Of a DNA stretch of 64,000 nt, positions 39,475 through 51,738 are shown one piece after another; positions within the stretch are counted from its first letter, which is position 1; every line of letters begins with the position of its first letter. The translations under genes were made by a program, and so were the position numbers. This DNA comes from Setophaga petechia (taxonomy: Eukaryota > Chordata > Aves > Passeriformes > Parulidae), in NCBI GenBank assembly GCA_024362935.1, contig JANCRA010000003.1, positions 10,282,001-10,346,000 on the forward strand. The letters are read 5' to 3'. Under the pieces are notes generated by a model, which ran no database searches, was not told the origin of the DNA, and saw only the letters and a program-made list of their open reading frames with translations.

Positions 39475-42400
39475 TCTACGTTGGTCTTGGGTCCAGAGAG
39501 CCAAACTCCAGGCAGGAGTGGGGTGATGAACTCAGTTTCTTAGCCACATTGCTTCACAGTGGAAACTTGAAAATTAAATTTCTAAAATGCAACGCTGTTA
39601 TATTTTGTTGTGTACGTGCAATAAAAGCAATAAAAGTTGCTCTAAATTTTGAAAGAAGATATGGCTGACATGTCCAGCTGAGGGGCTAGAGGAGGGCCCT
39701 ATCTAGGCATGAATCAACCAAGGCACTTTTAAGTTTTCATGAGAATGAGTCAAGGAGTCCTCGAGGCTTTATGCTACAGTTCTCTTCTCAAACAGCAATG
39801 CTGGCAGTGAACCACTGTGTGTTGTGTCATTAGACCACCTTGGAGCTAGGACAGGCACAAGGATAGATCTGAATTAGTGAAGGATGACAGAATGGGAAGC
39901 TACTCTACTGTCAGGTCTTCTCTGTACCTCACCAGCATATCTGGCCATCACTTCATTTAAGTATCTTCCCATCCCTTGGGCAATGACTTATCTGTGATTA
40001 CTCTATGACCATATTATCTTTTATCAGGCCCCACTCTGACTCACCCTGCCCTGTTCTGTACCTAGGAGCACGTTCCCAGGAAGTGGGGACTAGTCATCAG
40101 TTTCAGCACACCGAGGTTCAAAGGCATTGTTCACACCCCTGGGTGAAATGCTCATAGTGCCTGGTTTAAACCTGTGCAGGAGAACAACCACAAGGTCTGC
40201 TACCATTGTCAGTCTGAACTCCTACACATTAAAATAGTCCCTACAACCTCTAACATGGCTGTAAGGACTACATAACCTATGGTTTGGAATTTTTCCGCGT
40301 TTCAGGTAATCACAGTCCTAGTGCTTATGCTGAAAAATATACAATATACAATATAATACAAGACTGAAATATTTTTGAATGAAACCAAGCAGGAAAATAA
40401 ATTATTATGTATGTATAGGTAGCTGCATACAGACATGCCTAAATTTGGCAGTGTGTGTTTGCAGATATTACTTTTTCTTCCTTTGTATAACTATACATTG
40501 AGATACATGCAGCCAGTATGTGTATATACTACATTCAGTTAAAAATTAAAGACTTCTATTCATATCTGCCTTTATAAATGCATAAATGTACAGACAGTTT
40601 CTTGGCCACAGCTACTGCATGCTTGACAGATATGGTCACCTCATACCAGACCTCACCTAGACCTGGGGCAAAGACAAATCCAGTTTGATTGATTGGGATA
40701 TTGTGTATTCATTCATTAGTCCAGGCTTTGGCAGACAAGACCTGGCAGGTATCTTCTTGTAAGCAGACGGCTTTCCTGGTGTGGTCTTGGCTTTTCTGGC
40801 AGCTTAGCTGTGAAATTTTATACACTTCTGTGGCAGGGACTAAGGCTATCAGGACTCCAAGATTTCTCATATATTAGACAGCATATGCAGATCAAACCCC
40901 ATGCTGTATTCCCTGTCCCTAAGAAAATGAAGTCTGAATTGGTGCTTTTGGGCTCTTCTATGTAGGGTGGATCTGGGCCCATTTTTCAAAGTTTCTTTTT
41001 ACAAAGAGAACACCTAGAGTTTGCAGTAGTTTCATATATGAATGTTTCATATATGAAAATTGGAAATATCTCTTCCAATTGATTTCAACACAGTCCCTCA
41101 AGCCTGGGCTGGATTTCATTATCCCCTCCAGAGAGAGAATTAAAATGAAAATTATAACCAAAATTAAGGATCAGAAACCAAAAGAAAACTTTCAATGATA
41201 GTGCCCAATTTATAACTCGATTGCATGTCAGAAGTAAATATCTCCAGGTTTTAGAGATATCTCATCATTAAGGTTAGTGTTAAAATCTGTAGGCTAAAAT
41301 ACTTTGGTTACTGAAGCAGACAGCAGAGGAAAACAGCTCATACTGGCCACTTAAATTCTTTTTTTCATTTGTTATTTTCACTAGGTCATAAATCCACCAC
41401 TTTGTAAACTAGCCAAGCAAAATGTAAATTGGATCACATACAGAGGACAGAATTTGTTCAAAGTGAGGAAAGTTCATCAGTTAAAAGGTACCAATGAGAC
41501 CAAATTAAAATAAATGTTCTCAAGCCTTACTTTCAGAAAATCTATTTTATAGTATTTAGATGGTAAAAAATGCATTCAAATCCACTAGAAATCTCTTTAT
41601 GTAGCACATGAGTGGAATAAAATGCCTTATTATAAATAAAAATCAGGACTAGAATTTTGGTGGTATTCCATAGTTGTAGATTCTTGGTGTATGAAGGGCA
41701 AAACAAGAATTTAGTAAATTTGGTCTTTCCTCTTAAAGAAAGAGTTAATACAAATTATGCACTTACACTTTTAAAGTGCCCAGATATATTAGCCTTTGAG
41801 AAGGAAAGCAAAGCATGTAAATATTGCTGGTCTGCTTCTTTTTTTTTTTCATAATTCAGTCAACATGTAGCCTTTGTTTTTAATTGAATAAAGCTGACAG
41901 CATTATAGTCTCTGCACTCACATTCTTCCATTGCCAGATCAGAACTAAGCACAGTTTTAGACTCTGAACCTGGAACAGCTTAGATTAATGCTTGACTTGA
42001 TGGGTATGATTTGTCTGTTTAGTGGGTTGTCTTCAATACAACCTCTCATTCTTCAAGGAGTTAAGCAGGCCTGAAAGTAATTACAAGCACAAAGAATGAA
42101 TACATTTATTGAGGTCAGTATGACATGGCAGAGGGAGATCAATATTCTTTTGAGGGGACACAGAGTAGTTGTATTATTATTAAATAATTAAAAATTACTA
42201 AATGATTCATGCTTTGTTTTGCTTTATTCATTCAACGTTTAACAGGTAGGATTTTCTGTCACTTGATTAAAGACAGCTACATTTCCTGTGAGAGCATAGG
42301 TAAAATTATTGTGTAGCATTATCAAATAAAAGTTTTGATAAAACAGACCTTTAGCAACTGCTCACTAAACATACCTAATTTCTGCTAGTGAGATATTTAC

Positions 42401-45400
42401 TCAGTGTGTTTCCTCTAGTATCTTGAATGAATTACCTTCCCACTGTACTAGAAATGTATGTTTTATAATTACTTATCTTTTGCAATAGGTAACTTTTGGG
42501 TGTGATTGGTCACATGCTATTCCTTTTTTTTTTCCATTGGATGCCTAAATCTGTTATAGTTGAAAGATGAAACCTTCCCATTAGCTGTAATTGGCTCTGG
42601 ATCACACTTCTAGAGGAAACTTAATGGAGTACAATATAATTCACACACAAATGTGTTCACTGAGAATTCTGCTTACTGCCAAAGACAGCACCATCCAAGG
42701 CAGTAGGTATCATAGCAAACCTCCTAAAATTCAGTAGTCTCACAAATGCAATATTATAAAAAAACCCTACTAAAAATCTCAGAGAAGAAATCTCAAATGC
42801 TAGGGAAACCTGGAAATTTTTAATTTAATATTATTGTTAGTATAGTAATAGTAATATATGTTTACAGAGCCAAGAAAATGGCGAAAATTATTACCTCAGA
42901 GAACAGCAAATTTAAAAAAATTTAATGTGGTTCATTATTATTTTTAACTACCTTAATTTAAGGGAATCCACTTAAATTTTATAGCTGTGTTGAGATAACT
43001 GTATGTGCAATTGACTACTCAGACATAAAAGACATATTTTCAAAAATTGCTCAAACAGTTGTTTTGTAGGTAATCAGATATTTGTGCATCAAAGGACAGA
43101 AAAAGCCACAAATAAAATGTAGTTGTGTAGATTGGAATAGAGATAAGTATAACATTCCCTGCTTATTAAATGCATGTTTGATAGATAAATGCTGCATCCT
43201 CAAGTGAGATTTATGAAAAGTCCATAGAAGAATATTTTTACAAACCAGATGAAAGTGCTGTAGTCTGCTTGTTTAATGTATAAGCTTTTCTGTTTTTTTA
43301 GGGTGACTAGCACAAAAACCTTGTTTTTTAGTGCTACACCAGAGTATGTGTAGCTAGCATGGAAAATTCTATGTAAATAATGCTATAACAAGGATGTGTT
43401 CCCACAGCAAAATTGGACTCCCTGCAATATGTTTGTATTTAACTTGCTTCACTCAGGGCAAATGTTTTTTTAAAAAGCAGCTATTCCAGGGAATTGATGT
43501 TTGACAGGCAGGGCTGTCCCCAGAATTGGCTACCCCTTGGAGTACTGAGATGAGAGAACTTTGGTTAGTGAATGTCATTGCATTGCCAGTTCATCACCTG
43601 TTATTATGTGAGCGACTTATCAAAGCAGGGCTGCACGGCCCCCATAGAGAAAAATAACATCCTGACAGGAGCAGAATGGTTTATTTTGTACCCAATCTAA
43701 ATAAACAAAGTTGAAGAGAACTCAGAGATCGACTCTCCTTCCTACCACTAACTACAAAATACATAAAGCCAGTGATAACAACTTTTCCCTCTTCATTGCT
43801 TTTCTAAAGAGCAGAGGCTGGTCTGAAAGATAGTGGGTCAAAGGGATAACATTTGACAAAACAAAAGGTATTTTTCACCTTGTGAGCACAGATGAGGACC
43901 AGACAGACCAGTCTGTGGGACATGACACCCTGCTGTTTTGGACTGACTGCCAATGCTAGCTTGTTCTGGAAGCAGGGTGGGCCCTGCTCAGCAAGCACAA
44001 TGCTATTTGCAATAGTCCATGGCAGCTGTGCCCTTGCAAAGCCTTGGTGCATCCTGCCTGCCACAAGCACCAAGGCTGAAGGAGGTCCTGCTACTCCACC
44101 ACTTCTCTTCCTTCCTCATCTCTCTTCAGCTCCCAGTTACCTCGACCATGAGTCAACACCATAATTGACCCCAGCTAACTATTCCTCTAAACACTTCTCT
44201 CTTAAATGCATTAATAGCCCCATTTTGCAAATAGTGAAAATGAAATAGATCAAGTGGCTTGTCTGTGTCCACTGAAGAACTCTCTACTGGTTGGGCTCAG
44301 TCCCAAACAGACCTGCAGGACTAACTCCAAATGTGCATCACACTATTCTCTCCAATAGCTCTTTGCACATCAGTTGCAATGCAACTTTGTTTAGATACCT
44401 GGTTTTTTGGTGTCTCTTCCTCAGCTAAAATTTCCTTTATAATTGGTAGTGGGCAAGAAACTGTGAAAACTACATGCAGGAACATAATACTAGAAAGACC
44501 TGTGAAAAGAATTTCAGGGCACCATTACTTGGGAAAGACAGTAGTAACTTCCAAGGTAAAAGGCTAATTCTGGGCTGAGAATTGAGGCACAAAGAGCTTT
44601 AGTTGCGTACCTCTAGGGAGGCTGTGGCATTGTTGGGAGCTGAGCCCAGAATTTCTGAATTCCAGTCAAGTTCCATAACCACAGGATGACTCCAAGACTA
44701 GCTGTAACCTATAACTGCCCCTGCCCAGGAATTCAGCCAGGCGCCCTGTGATCAATGAGAAGCAGTTTATTGCTTTTGATGAAGTACAGATAGATTTCTA
44801 AATAAGTGTCTGAGTAAGTAGGAACCAAGTAGTTTTCCTTCAACAAGACATAACCTGACATATTACATTGTGACAGATTACATTGCCTTCTCTTCCAGAG
44901 CACTTTACTTCCTCTCCTGGAGTTCTGTGAGGTTTTGAGGTTCCATGAAGTCTTGAAGGCATATGGCAAAACAGAGTCCCCCTGATCCAAGATAGAGATG
45001 AACCTTCTTTAGGGAAAGACTTAGGTTTTCTTCTGACAGCGCTAGTTTTCCAGGATTTATAATATGTCAAGATATTTTTAGGAAATAGCAGCACATGCCA
45101 AATGTTTGCCAGAGTGTTTTATGACCTTATGGTGAGGCCTTCTTAAGGGGCAGAACATTACAAAAAATGGTGTAGGATTCCAATAGAGAAGTATATATAG
45201 ATATAGATATAAAATTAAGTATTGTGCCAGAAGAAGCAAAATCAACACATCCTTGATAAAACTGGTATTCCCGGGGGAAAAAAAAAACAAAAAACAAAAA
45301 AACAGCAAAAGAATATGCACAATATGCACAAAGAAGCCTAATAATTTTCCAGCAACAGATTTTACAGGAGGTCTGTCCACTACAGAAGATTTCTAAATCT

Positions 45401-45669
45401 TTAACTTTGCCTAATACAGTTCCTGGCTTCCCTACAAGGGACAAAGCTGATCAAATCCCACTGAAACCAACTGTGTGAGCAGATTCCTGTCCTTGAACTC
45501 AAAAATGTTCTCACCAGCTAAATATAATGTTAAATTATTAAATATCATGCTAAATTAACAAGTAACAATTAGCAGGGAAAAGAGGAAGAGCAAGAAAACA
45601 AGCATAAAAATACATACAGATTTTAATATACACTTTTGCAGTTGGCCATATTGAATGGAGCCTGAGCAA
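39475..45669. other. Non-coding stretch
   Basis: AT-rich, with no supported gene. It contains the duplicated palindrome at 41029-41058 and a CpG-retaining candidate conserved element at about 43490-43710. The 44720-45440 part, carrying 85-105-codon minus-strand frames, has no recognisable protein motif. Confidence 0.45.
41029..41058. repeat. Tandem duplicate of a 15-bp unit containing a palindrome
   Basis: The unit GTTTCATATATGAA(T/A) occurs twice head to tail (41029-41043 and 41044-41058). Each copy holds the perfect 12-bp palindrome TTCATATATGAA, at 41031-41042 and 41046-41057. Confidence 0.9.
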
Positions 45670-45775
45670 ACTGGTCCAGCAAAAGACAACCCTGCCTACA
45701 CTGGAGGGGCTGGAGCTAGACATTCTTTAAGATTCCTTCCAATTCAAGATATTCTATGATTTTTTCATTCTATGA
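45670..45775 (+). mobile_element. CR1 LINE fragment, 3' end
   Basis: Diverged CR1 terminus: ccctgcctacactggagggg, ctggagctagacattctt, gattccttccaattcaag and a decayed attctatga tail at 45751-45775. The plus orientation is set by the tail. Confidence 0.82.
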
Positions 45776-46739
45776 ATTTTCATTAAGAATACTTTTTCTT
45801 TTAATCTAAATCAAATTCTTCTGTGGTCAAGGTGCAGTAGTGATACTACAGGCCTCTTTCATCCATCTGATTATTTTTCTTGTGAAACAGAATTAAAGGA
45901 GTTGGGAATTTTAGTGAAATATCATGGGTAAAAACTTACAGCGTCAAATTGCTTTCCTCTTAACTTTTAGGTGCACTAAAGCTTCCATGCATTAAGGATA
46001 GAATTTGTATAAGGCACCTCTTTGAATACACACAGTAAGGTCAAGTTTAAGAAAAAGAGGTTATAAGTACCAGTTCTATCAGTTAAGTGGTATGGAGCAG
46101 TACCAAACAAAATCCAGGGCATTAAAGCTTAGGGCTGTGACTGAAATCTGAATTAAATAATATGCTCTATTTTCCATAAATTTATTTCCCTGCTTCATAT
46201 ATAGTAGGGAAGATTGGATCAATACTGCTACTTCTGCTCTTAAAATTAGTATGACAAGCTTCATGGAAAAGTTATGAAAGAAAAGGAGGAAAGAAAAGGA
46301 GAAGGGAGAAGAATGAAAGAAAATTAGTCTGTTCCCCAGTCTAGAAGCACTGCTTCAGCAAGAAACTTAAGCACTTGTTTAACTTTCACTGCATATGTGT
46401 TTCTATTAAATTCAATACACTCTGCTGAATAAGACAGCTCATTTCCAAAACTTCAATTTGTGATGCACTGTAAGAAAGAAAAATATTGAAATTCAGGTTT
46501 GCCTGGCGCACCAGGCTGTCATTAATCTCATATGGCAAAGCCACAGTGTCTTTAATTAATAGAATATCATATTACTAAAGCTAAGAATAGAAATTATTGG
46601 GTTTTTTCCTTAACTTTCATATGACACCTGACCACTGCTACATGGAACATTTAACTGGAAATGAGTTCATATAATAGCCACATATTCAAGAGGTAAAACA
46701 AATATTTGTTCAGAAAAGTATGAAATATTCTTACCAAAA

Positions 46740-46914
46740 CATATTTACAATATTTTTAATAAAAATAAGTTTTTATGAATAAACAATTGACTTTAAAGAT
46801 GACAGGATAGATTCAGTACATACTCATTCCACAAAATAGTGTATTTGAGTGGCTAGGAGCATTGAATTTTCCCCAGTGCTTTGCATAAGAAAATGTATTG
46901 TCATATATTCAAGG
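46740..46914 (-). other. Putative 3' UTR of the minus-strand gene
   Basis: Sequence immediately after the stop codon of the terminal exon. An ATTAAA polyadenylation signal lies on the minus strand at 46760-46755 and a canonical AATAAA further on, at 46186-46181, so the UTR could be about 170 or about 730 nt. The extent is inferred from signals only. If the longer form is used it would include the CNE-like segment at 46498-46575. Confidence 0.4.
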
Positions 46915-47056
46915 TTACTTAATGACAGTGCTCTGGTATTTCCTCTGTTTAGGGTAGGTTCTCTGTACATCCATATGGGGCTCATCAAAATCTAGCATGG
47001 AGTGACTGATCCGCATTTTGGCTGAATGCAAGAGCAACTGAACTTTTTCTGTGATG
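46915..47056 (-). CDS. Terminal coding exon of an unidentified protein
   Basis: On the minus strand a T-rich tract ending attttacag (acceptor AG at 47058-47057) precedes 142 nt that are open to a TAA at 46917-46915. The first base completes a split codon. The next 46 codons start ITEKVQLLLHSAKM, pass through HSMLDFDEPHMDV and end QRKYQSTVIK. Composition is protein-like: a predicted amphipathic helix at the start, then an acidic patch and a basic, hydrophilic tail. There is no membrane segment or known domain, and I do not recognise the family. The reading connects in phase with the 38-nt exon 8.3 kb upstream. The tail ends in -T-V-I-K, so it is not a canonical PDZ ligand. Confidence 0.7.
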
Positions 47057-48697
47057 CTGTAAAATAAAATGAGTAATGTTACAGTCAAAAGTAATTTACA
47101 GTCTGTAGATTTAAGCCTTGTTTATATACATAGTTGCTGCAGTTTAATTAAACTGGTGCCAACCTCCATTTGGACATCCTTCTGTTTTAGTTGTTTTAGT
47201 TTAAGCCTATTTTAAGTGACTTAACAAATAACCCAAAATATGAAGGTCCACACCAAACTTTCTGTACTATCTTAAACAAATGAATTTAAAGTCAGATTTT
47301 TAATTGACATCAGTACAGCTAACAAAGAGCCAAGTTTCAGATACAGAAGGGATTAAATGAAGTGATGCAAAGGATGAAAGTCCACCTGATATCTATTAGT
47401 GGTAAGTACAATGCAATAATTTAGAAGCAAGTGCTAAAGGAATACAGATGGAAGGCATTAAGTGAAACTAGCAATAATTACAAAGACTAATAATGAGAAC
47501 AGAGAAACTCAAACGAGGTTGAACCAGGCTTATGGCCTCATGTATGCCTTCTGTGTGCTGGCCACTTTCAGCCAAATCACCAGTAACTCTAGGGTGGGCA
47601 TGTAAGATTTTCTTCTCAAGATTTAGATCACTGCCCTTCTGATGATAACAGAAAATATGGAAGATGGAGGAGACAGTGGTAGAGGCAGCAGGCACTGGGA
47701 TAGGATTTCATTACATTCCCAGGTTTGTTATCTCTGCTTAGCACGTCAACAGCACCTGCTGGTAAGAGACACAGCCTTTTCAGACAGAGAGCTTCAGTTT
47801 CTTGCTAACTCACAGTTCCCCTGGGGCAGAATGGAAGACATATATTTATGGCAGGCAATAAAGAATATGCATAAAGTCTTTTTGGGTCAGCCAAATACAT
47901 TTTATTGAATCAAATTACTTCAGATTTCCCCGAAAAATCTGTAACTCTGGCCTCCCTAAGTATATTGGCACAAATTCTTCATCCTGACAGCAATAAGGCT
48001 GTTCCATGTACATCTGCACAAGAAGCTACTAAAGGATTCCTACAGGCAATTACCTCTTGTGAGCTCATTCTCTTCCCTCACCCCATCATCACTAGCTATG
48101 GAAGGAGGATGACAGCATGCCATGTCAGAATTTTCCAGAAATATAAGGACTGGTACATATTTTAATCCCATTTTATTCAGTAGTGGTGGTTTGCACTCAC
48201 TGCAGGTGGCAAATGCTCAATTTCCACTGATGTTAGGGGGAAGTTGTGCAGTCTCATAATGTAGCAGAGAAGGACTACTAAAGCATGGATTGAGATATAG
48301 TCTAGCAGAGCCTTTCAGAGGCTGATCAAATCAAGAGATTATCTTTTCAAACCCTTAGAAAAGAGAATCAAACCAGCTGGACTTTCCTGATAATTTATAG
48401 TATTACATTTATCCAATGGACATATAAATTTTGTTTTAAGTGGTAGCATAGGGTCCTCAGCACACATTGCTTCAAAAAGGCCATACAAAACATGAAAGCA
48501 TCAGACTGTATCAGGAAGGCACATACACATAACTTACAATTATCCACACTGATGTTAAAAACGAAACATTTACATAAATTAAAACATTCACTTTAGAATG
48601 ATTCTCAGGTGTTTTCCTAGGAAATAGCCTATAAGCCTGGAACAAAATGTCTATATCATATAAACATTTCTAAAGACACCAAAATCATCTCACAGGT

Positions 48698-48760
48698 TAT
48701 CACAGAATGGTAGCTGAAAAGGCTCATTGGCTAGTTACATTTGAAAGATGCTGGTTAGAC
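48698..48760 (-). mobile_element. Possible CR1 remnant
   Basis: Plus-strand ttatcacagaatggtagctg resembles the reverse complement of the CR1 3' end (atcacagaatgg...). The similarity dissolves after about 60 bp. Confidence 0.25.
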
Positions 48761-50600
48761 AAGCATTTCTGTGGTAAAGGTTTCTAAGAAAAGTGGTTGA
48801 TTAGCTTTACAAATTGAGAATCATGTTGAGATCTGTATAGAGTCAGACCTGTATAGAGTCTTCCTTGTCCTAATGTAATTTATGTGTTTGATGGCCTTGC
48901 CCATTAGAGAATATGTGCTTAAAGCATAGCCTACTAGAGTCAGGTGCAAAGAAAAAACAGCACAAACATCATAAGAATTTTATTTTCTTTCCTAAGCAAC
49001 AAAGAAAAGGGGATCAAATCCTATCATTGTATTGACCTTAACAATAAATATGCCCATGTATTCATGTACTGTTTGAGTGTAATGAATAACAGACTACCCT
49101 GCTTTAAATAGATAAACAGGTAATGGTTAGGGCTGTCTCCTATGCAAAGCCATATGTTACACAAATACAGTCATAAAACAATATTGCAAGTTTTGTTTTA
49201 ATCAAGACTAACATTAGAACATATACATTCCTTTGTCAAGACTGCTTCTGTCTGCAAGCAGTTGCATTTCTACACTTGGAAGAAAAGGAACAGAAAAGTC
49301 TAAAGTTTTTTGTCTATGTTATTCTTTTAGACATATTCAGTATGTGCAATTTACTGTGCTGCAAAACTAAAAGTTATCATACGTTAAAGCAGGACTGAAC
49401 CAAAACCCAATTAATAAATTCCAATAAACAGAAGTCTGGAAAAATCTTAGTTCTTGATGCTCCTGCCCATTTTTACAAGTTACTTATGTAATCTAAAAAA
49501 GGATATGGTTGTGAGTGTCCAGATTTGAGAGGGGTCATTTTATTGCATTGGCAATGGAGATGATGTATTTTGTGTCTGGCTCAAACTCTGTTGTGCACAA
49601 ATCCACTTTTCAAACTAATATGTCAGCCTTTAGAGAGCAGAAGGCAGTGGGGCACATCTTCTTGGTCATGTGGATGCTTGCTTGAATCCTAATCAGGATT
49701 CCTTAGAATTATACCATTATTCCTCTTTGGCCACAACAGCTGTGGAACTGCTGATTCCTTCCAAATCTGGCAACAGAGAAGTGTGAGCCCAGAGGCAATA
49801 CTTCAGGAATGCAAGGTGAATTTTTTTTACTTTTTTCTCTAGAGAGGAATATTGAAAGGTGGGCGGAAATGATTTTACCACAGAGGATTTGCATTCATGG
49901 TTCTGGGCTTGTCCTGAAACAACCAGCAACATCCAGGAAAAATAGGTGGGCATGCTGTCAGTCATGCTGACTCACACTGGGCTGTTGTTTTCCACACTTC
50001 CTCCTATCCATCTCTTTTACTGCATCTTATATTTGGGCTGCAAGCTTTGGGGGAAGAGGTGGGGTTGGAAAATATGATCCATGTGTGCACATTGCTTAGA
50101 ATAAGGACAGTGGGGTACAGAGTTAGGCCCACTGGGTGTCTAGTACAGTGTTATCTCTGCTGACACCAAGGCTGACAACAGTGACACTATATGCAGGTAA
50201 TTAAAACACAGAACGCTCCAAAACCATGTGGCGCTGAGTCATTTTCCTTCCTCTTGATTTGAATGAAAAAGCTACAATGAACAGAGGAAACTCTAAGCCT
50301 GCAGGCTTAAAATGCACAAAAAAAAAAAAAAAAGGTTTTTTCCATACAGCAAAAAATTAAATTGTGAAACTCATTTTCATGTCAAGTAAAGATAGCTAAA
50401 TGTAAAAAGACAGTTAAGAATGGATTTATGGATGATAGGACCATTGGTGTCTATTAAGCCCAGTGGGGTAGATGCAAGTCTGGGCAAACTAAATTCCTCA
50501 GATTATGTCAGTGAGAAGCTGGGCAGGAATACCTTGGGAGAATCCCTTTGTATAGACCCTGTCCTTTTTCACTTCCTATGTATCATCTACTCACCACTGT

Positions 50601-50895
50601 TACAGAATCATAACATGTGCTGAGTTGAAAGGGACCCATGAGGATCATTGGGGCCAGCTCCTGACTCTGCACAGGACACCCCAAGAATCACACAGTGTGT
50701 CTGAGAGTATTGTTCAGATGCTTCTTGAACTCAGACAGGCTTGGTGCTGTGGTCACTTCCTTGGGCAGTATGTTCCAGTGTTCAGCCACTCTCTGGATGA
50801 AAAACCTTTTCCTGATGAGTAAAATAAACCTCCCCAATTCCACTTCATGTTATTTCCTGTCATGTTACTGGTCATGAGAGTGAAGAGATATAGAG
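50601..50895 (-). mobile_element. CR1 LINE fragment, minus orientation
   Basis: The plus-strand reading shows reverse-complement CR1 landmarks in order: tacagaatcataacatg, gagttgaaagggaccc, gctcctgactctgcacagga, caccccaagaatcacac, ttcttgaactcagacaggct, ttccagtgttcagccactct and tgaaaaaccttttcctga. About 295 bp of the 3' region, 5'-truncated. Confidence 0.93.
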
Positions 50896-51104
50896 TGGTG
50901 CTAACAGACTAATGTTCAGACTTCAGCCTGAATCAATATGTGTTCTTATAGGGTCAATTGCACATACTCAAGATTTGGCCAGACCAAATACCCAGAAAGT
51001 GTATTGTGGCTTTAAAACTGGATTATTTACCTATTTCAGTAATGGTCTTGGTAATTTTTTTCACACCCGTGATTATTGTAACAAGTGGTACACGATTACA
51101 AGTA

Positions 51105-51738
51105 TAACCGAACAGCTGAGGTTGGAAAGGACGTCTGGAGGTCACCCTTCCTGCTGAAATAGGGCCAGCTGGAGCCAGTTGCCCAGGACTATGTCCAGAC
51201 TTTCACCTCTAGCTTTCCAATACCTCCAAGGGTGGAAACTCCGCAAGTTCTCTGTATAACTTGTGCATTGTGTGATTGGTGACTCTCACCATGCAAAAAC
51301 CCCATGTCCTGATGCTCAGACAGAAGCTCCTGTCTTTCATTTTGCCCACTGTCTCTGGTCCTGTCACTGGAAACCGCTGATAAGAGCCTGTCTCCATCTT
51401 CTTTACACACTCTCTTCAGATATCTGTACACATTGATAAGATCCCCTCAAGCCCTCTCTTCTCCAGGCTGAGCAGTCCCAGCTCTCTCAGTGTTTCCTTA
51501 TGAAAAATGCTCCAGGCCCTTAACCATCTTAATGCCACTTACTGGACTTTCTCCAATAGCTCCATGTATCTCTTTTACTGGGGATATTTCTCTGCTACTG
51601 GGCAGCCCAGAACTGGACACAGTGCTCCAGGAGAGGCTTCACCAGTGCTGAGTGGAGGAAAAGGATTTTCTTTGGAAATATTTTGTCTAATGCACTTCAG
51701 GATACCTGCAACCTGCTTTGGGGAGAGGTGACATTGCT
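51105..51738 (-). mobile_element. CR1 LINE fragment, 630 bp, minus orientation
   Basis: The longest CR1 copy in the window. It starts with gctgaggttggaaaggacgt and continues through agccagttgcccaggactat, agatcccctcaagccctctc, tctccaggctgagcagtccc, cagcccagaactggacacag and ttcaccagtgctgagtggag. It is separated by about 200 bp from the preceding CR1. Since it begins with its own 3'-end sequence, the two are independent insertions rather than one split copy. Open frames within it are not coding for the host. Confidence 0.95.

Noticed and set aside
44720..45440. Possible LTR, suggested by a caatgagaagcagtttattg motif on the plus strand (AATAAA on minus)
   Set aside because: No TG...CA ends, no target-site duplication and no other LTR landmark recognised.
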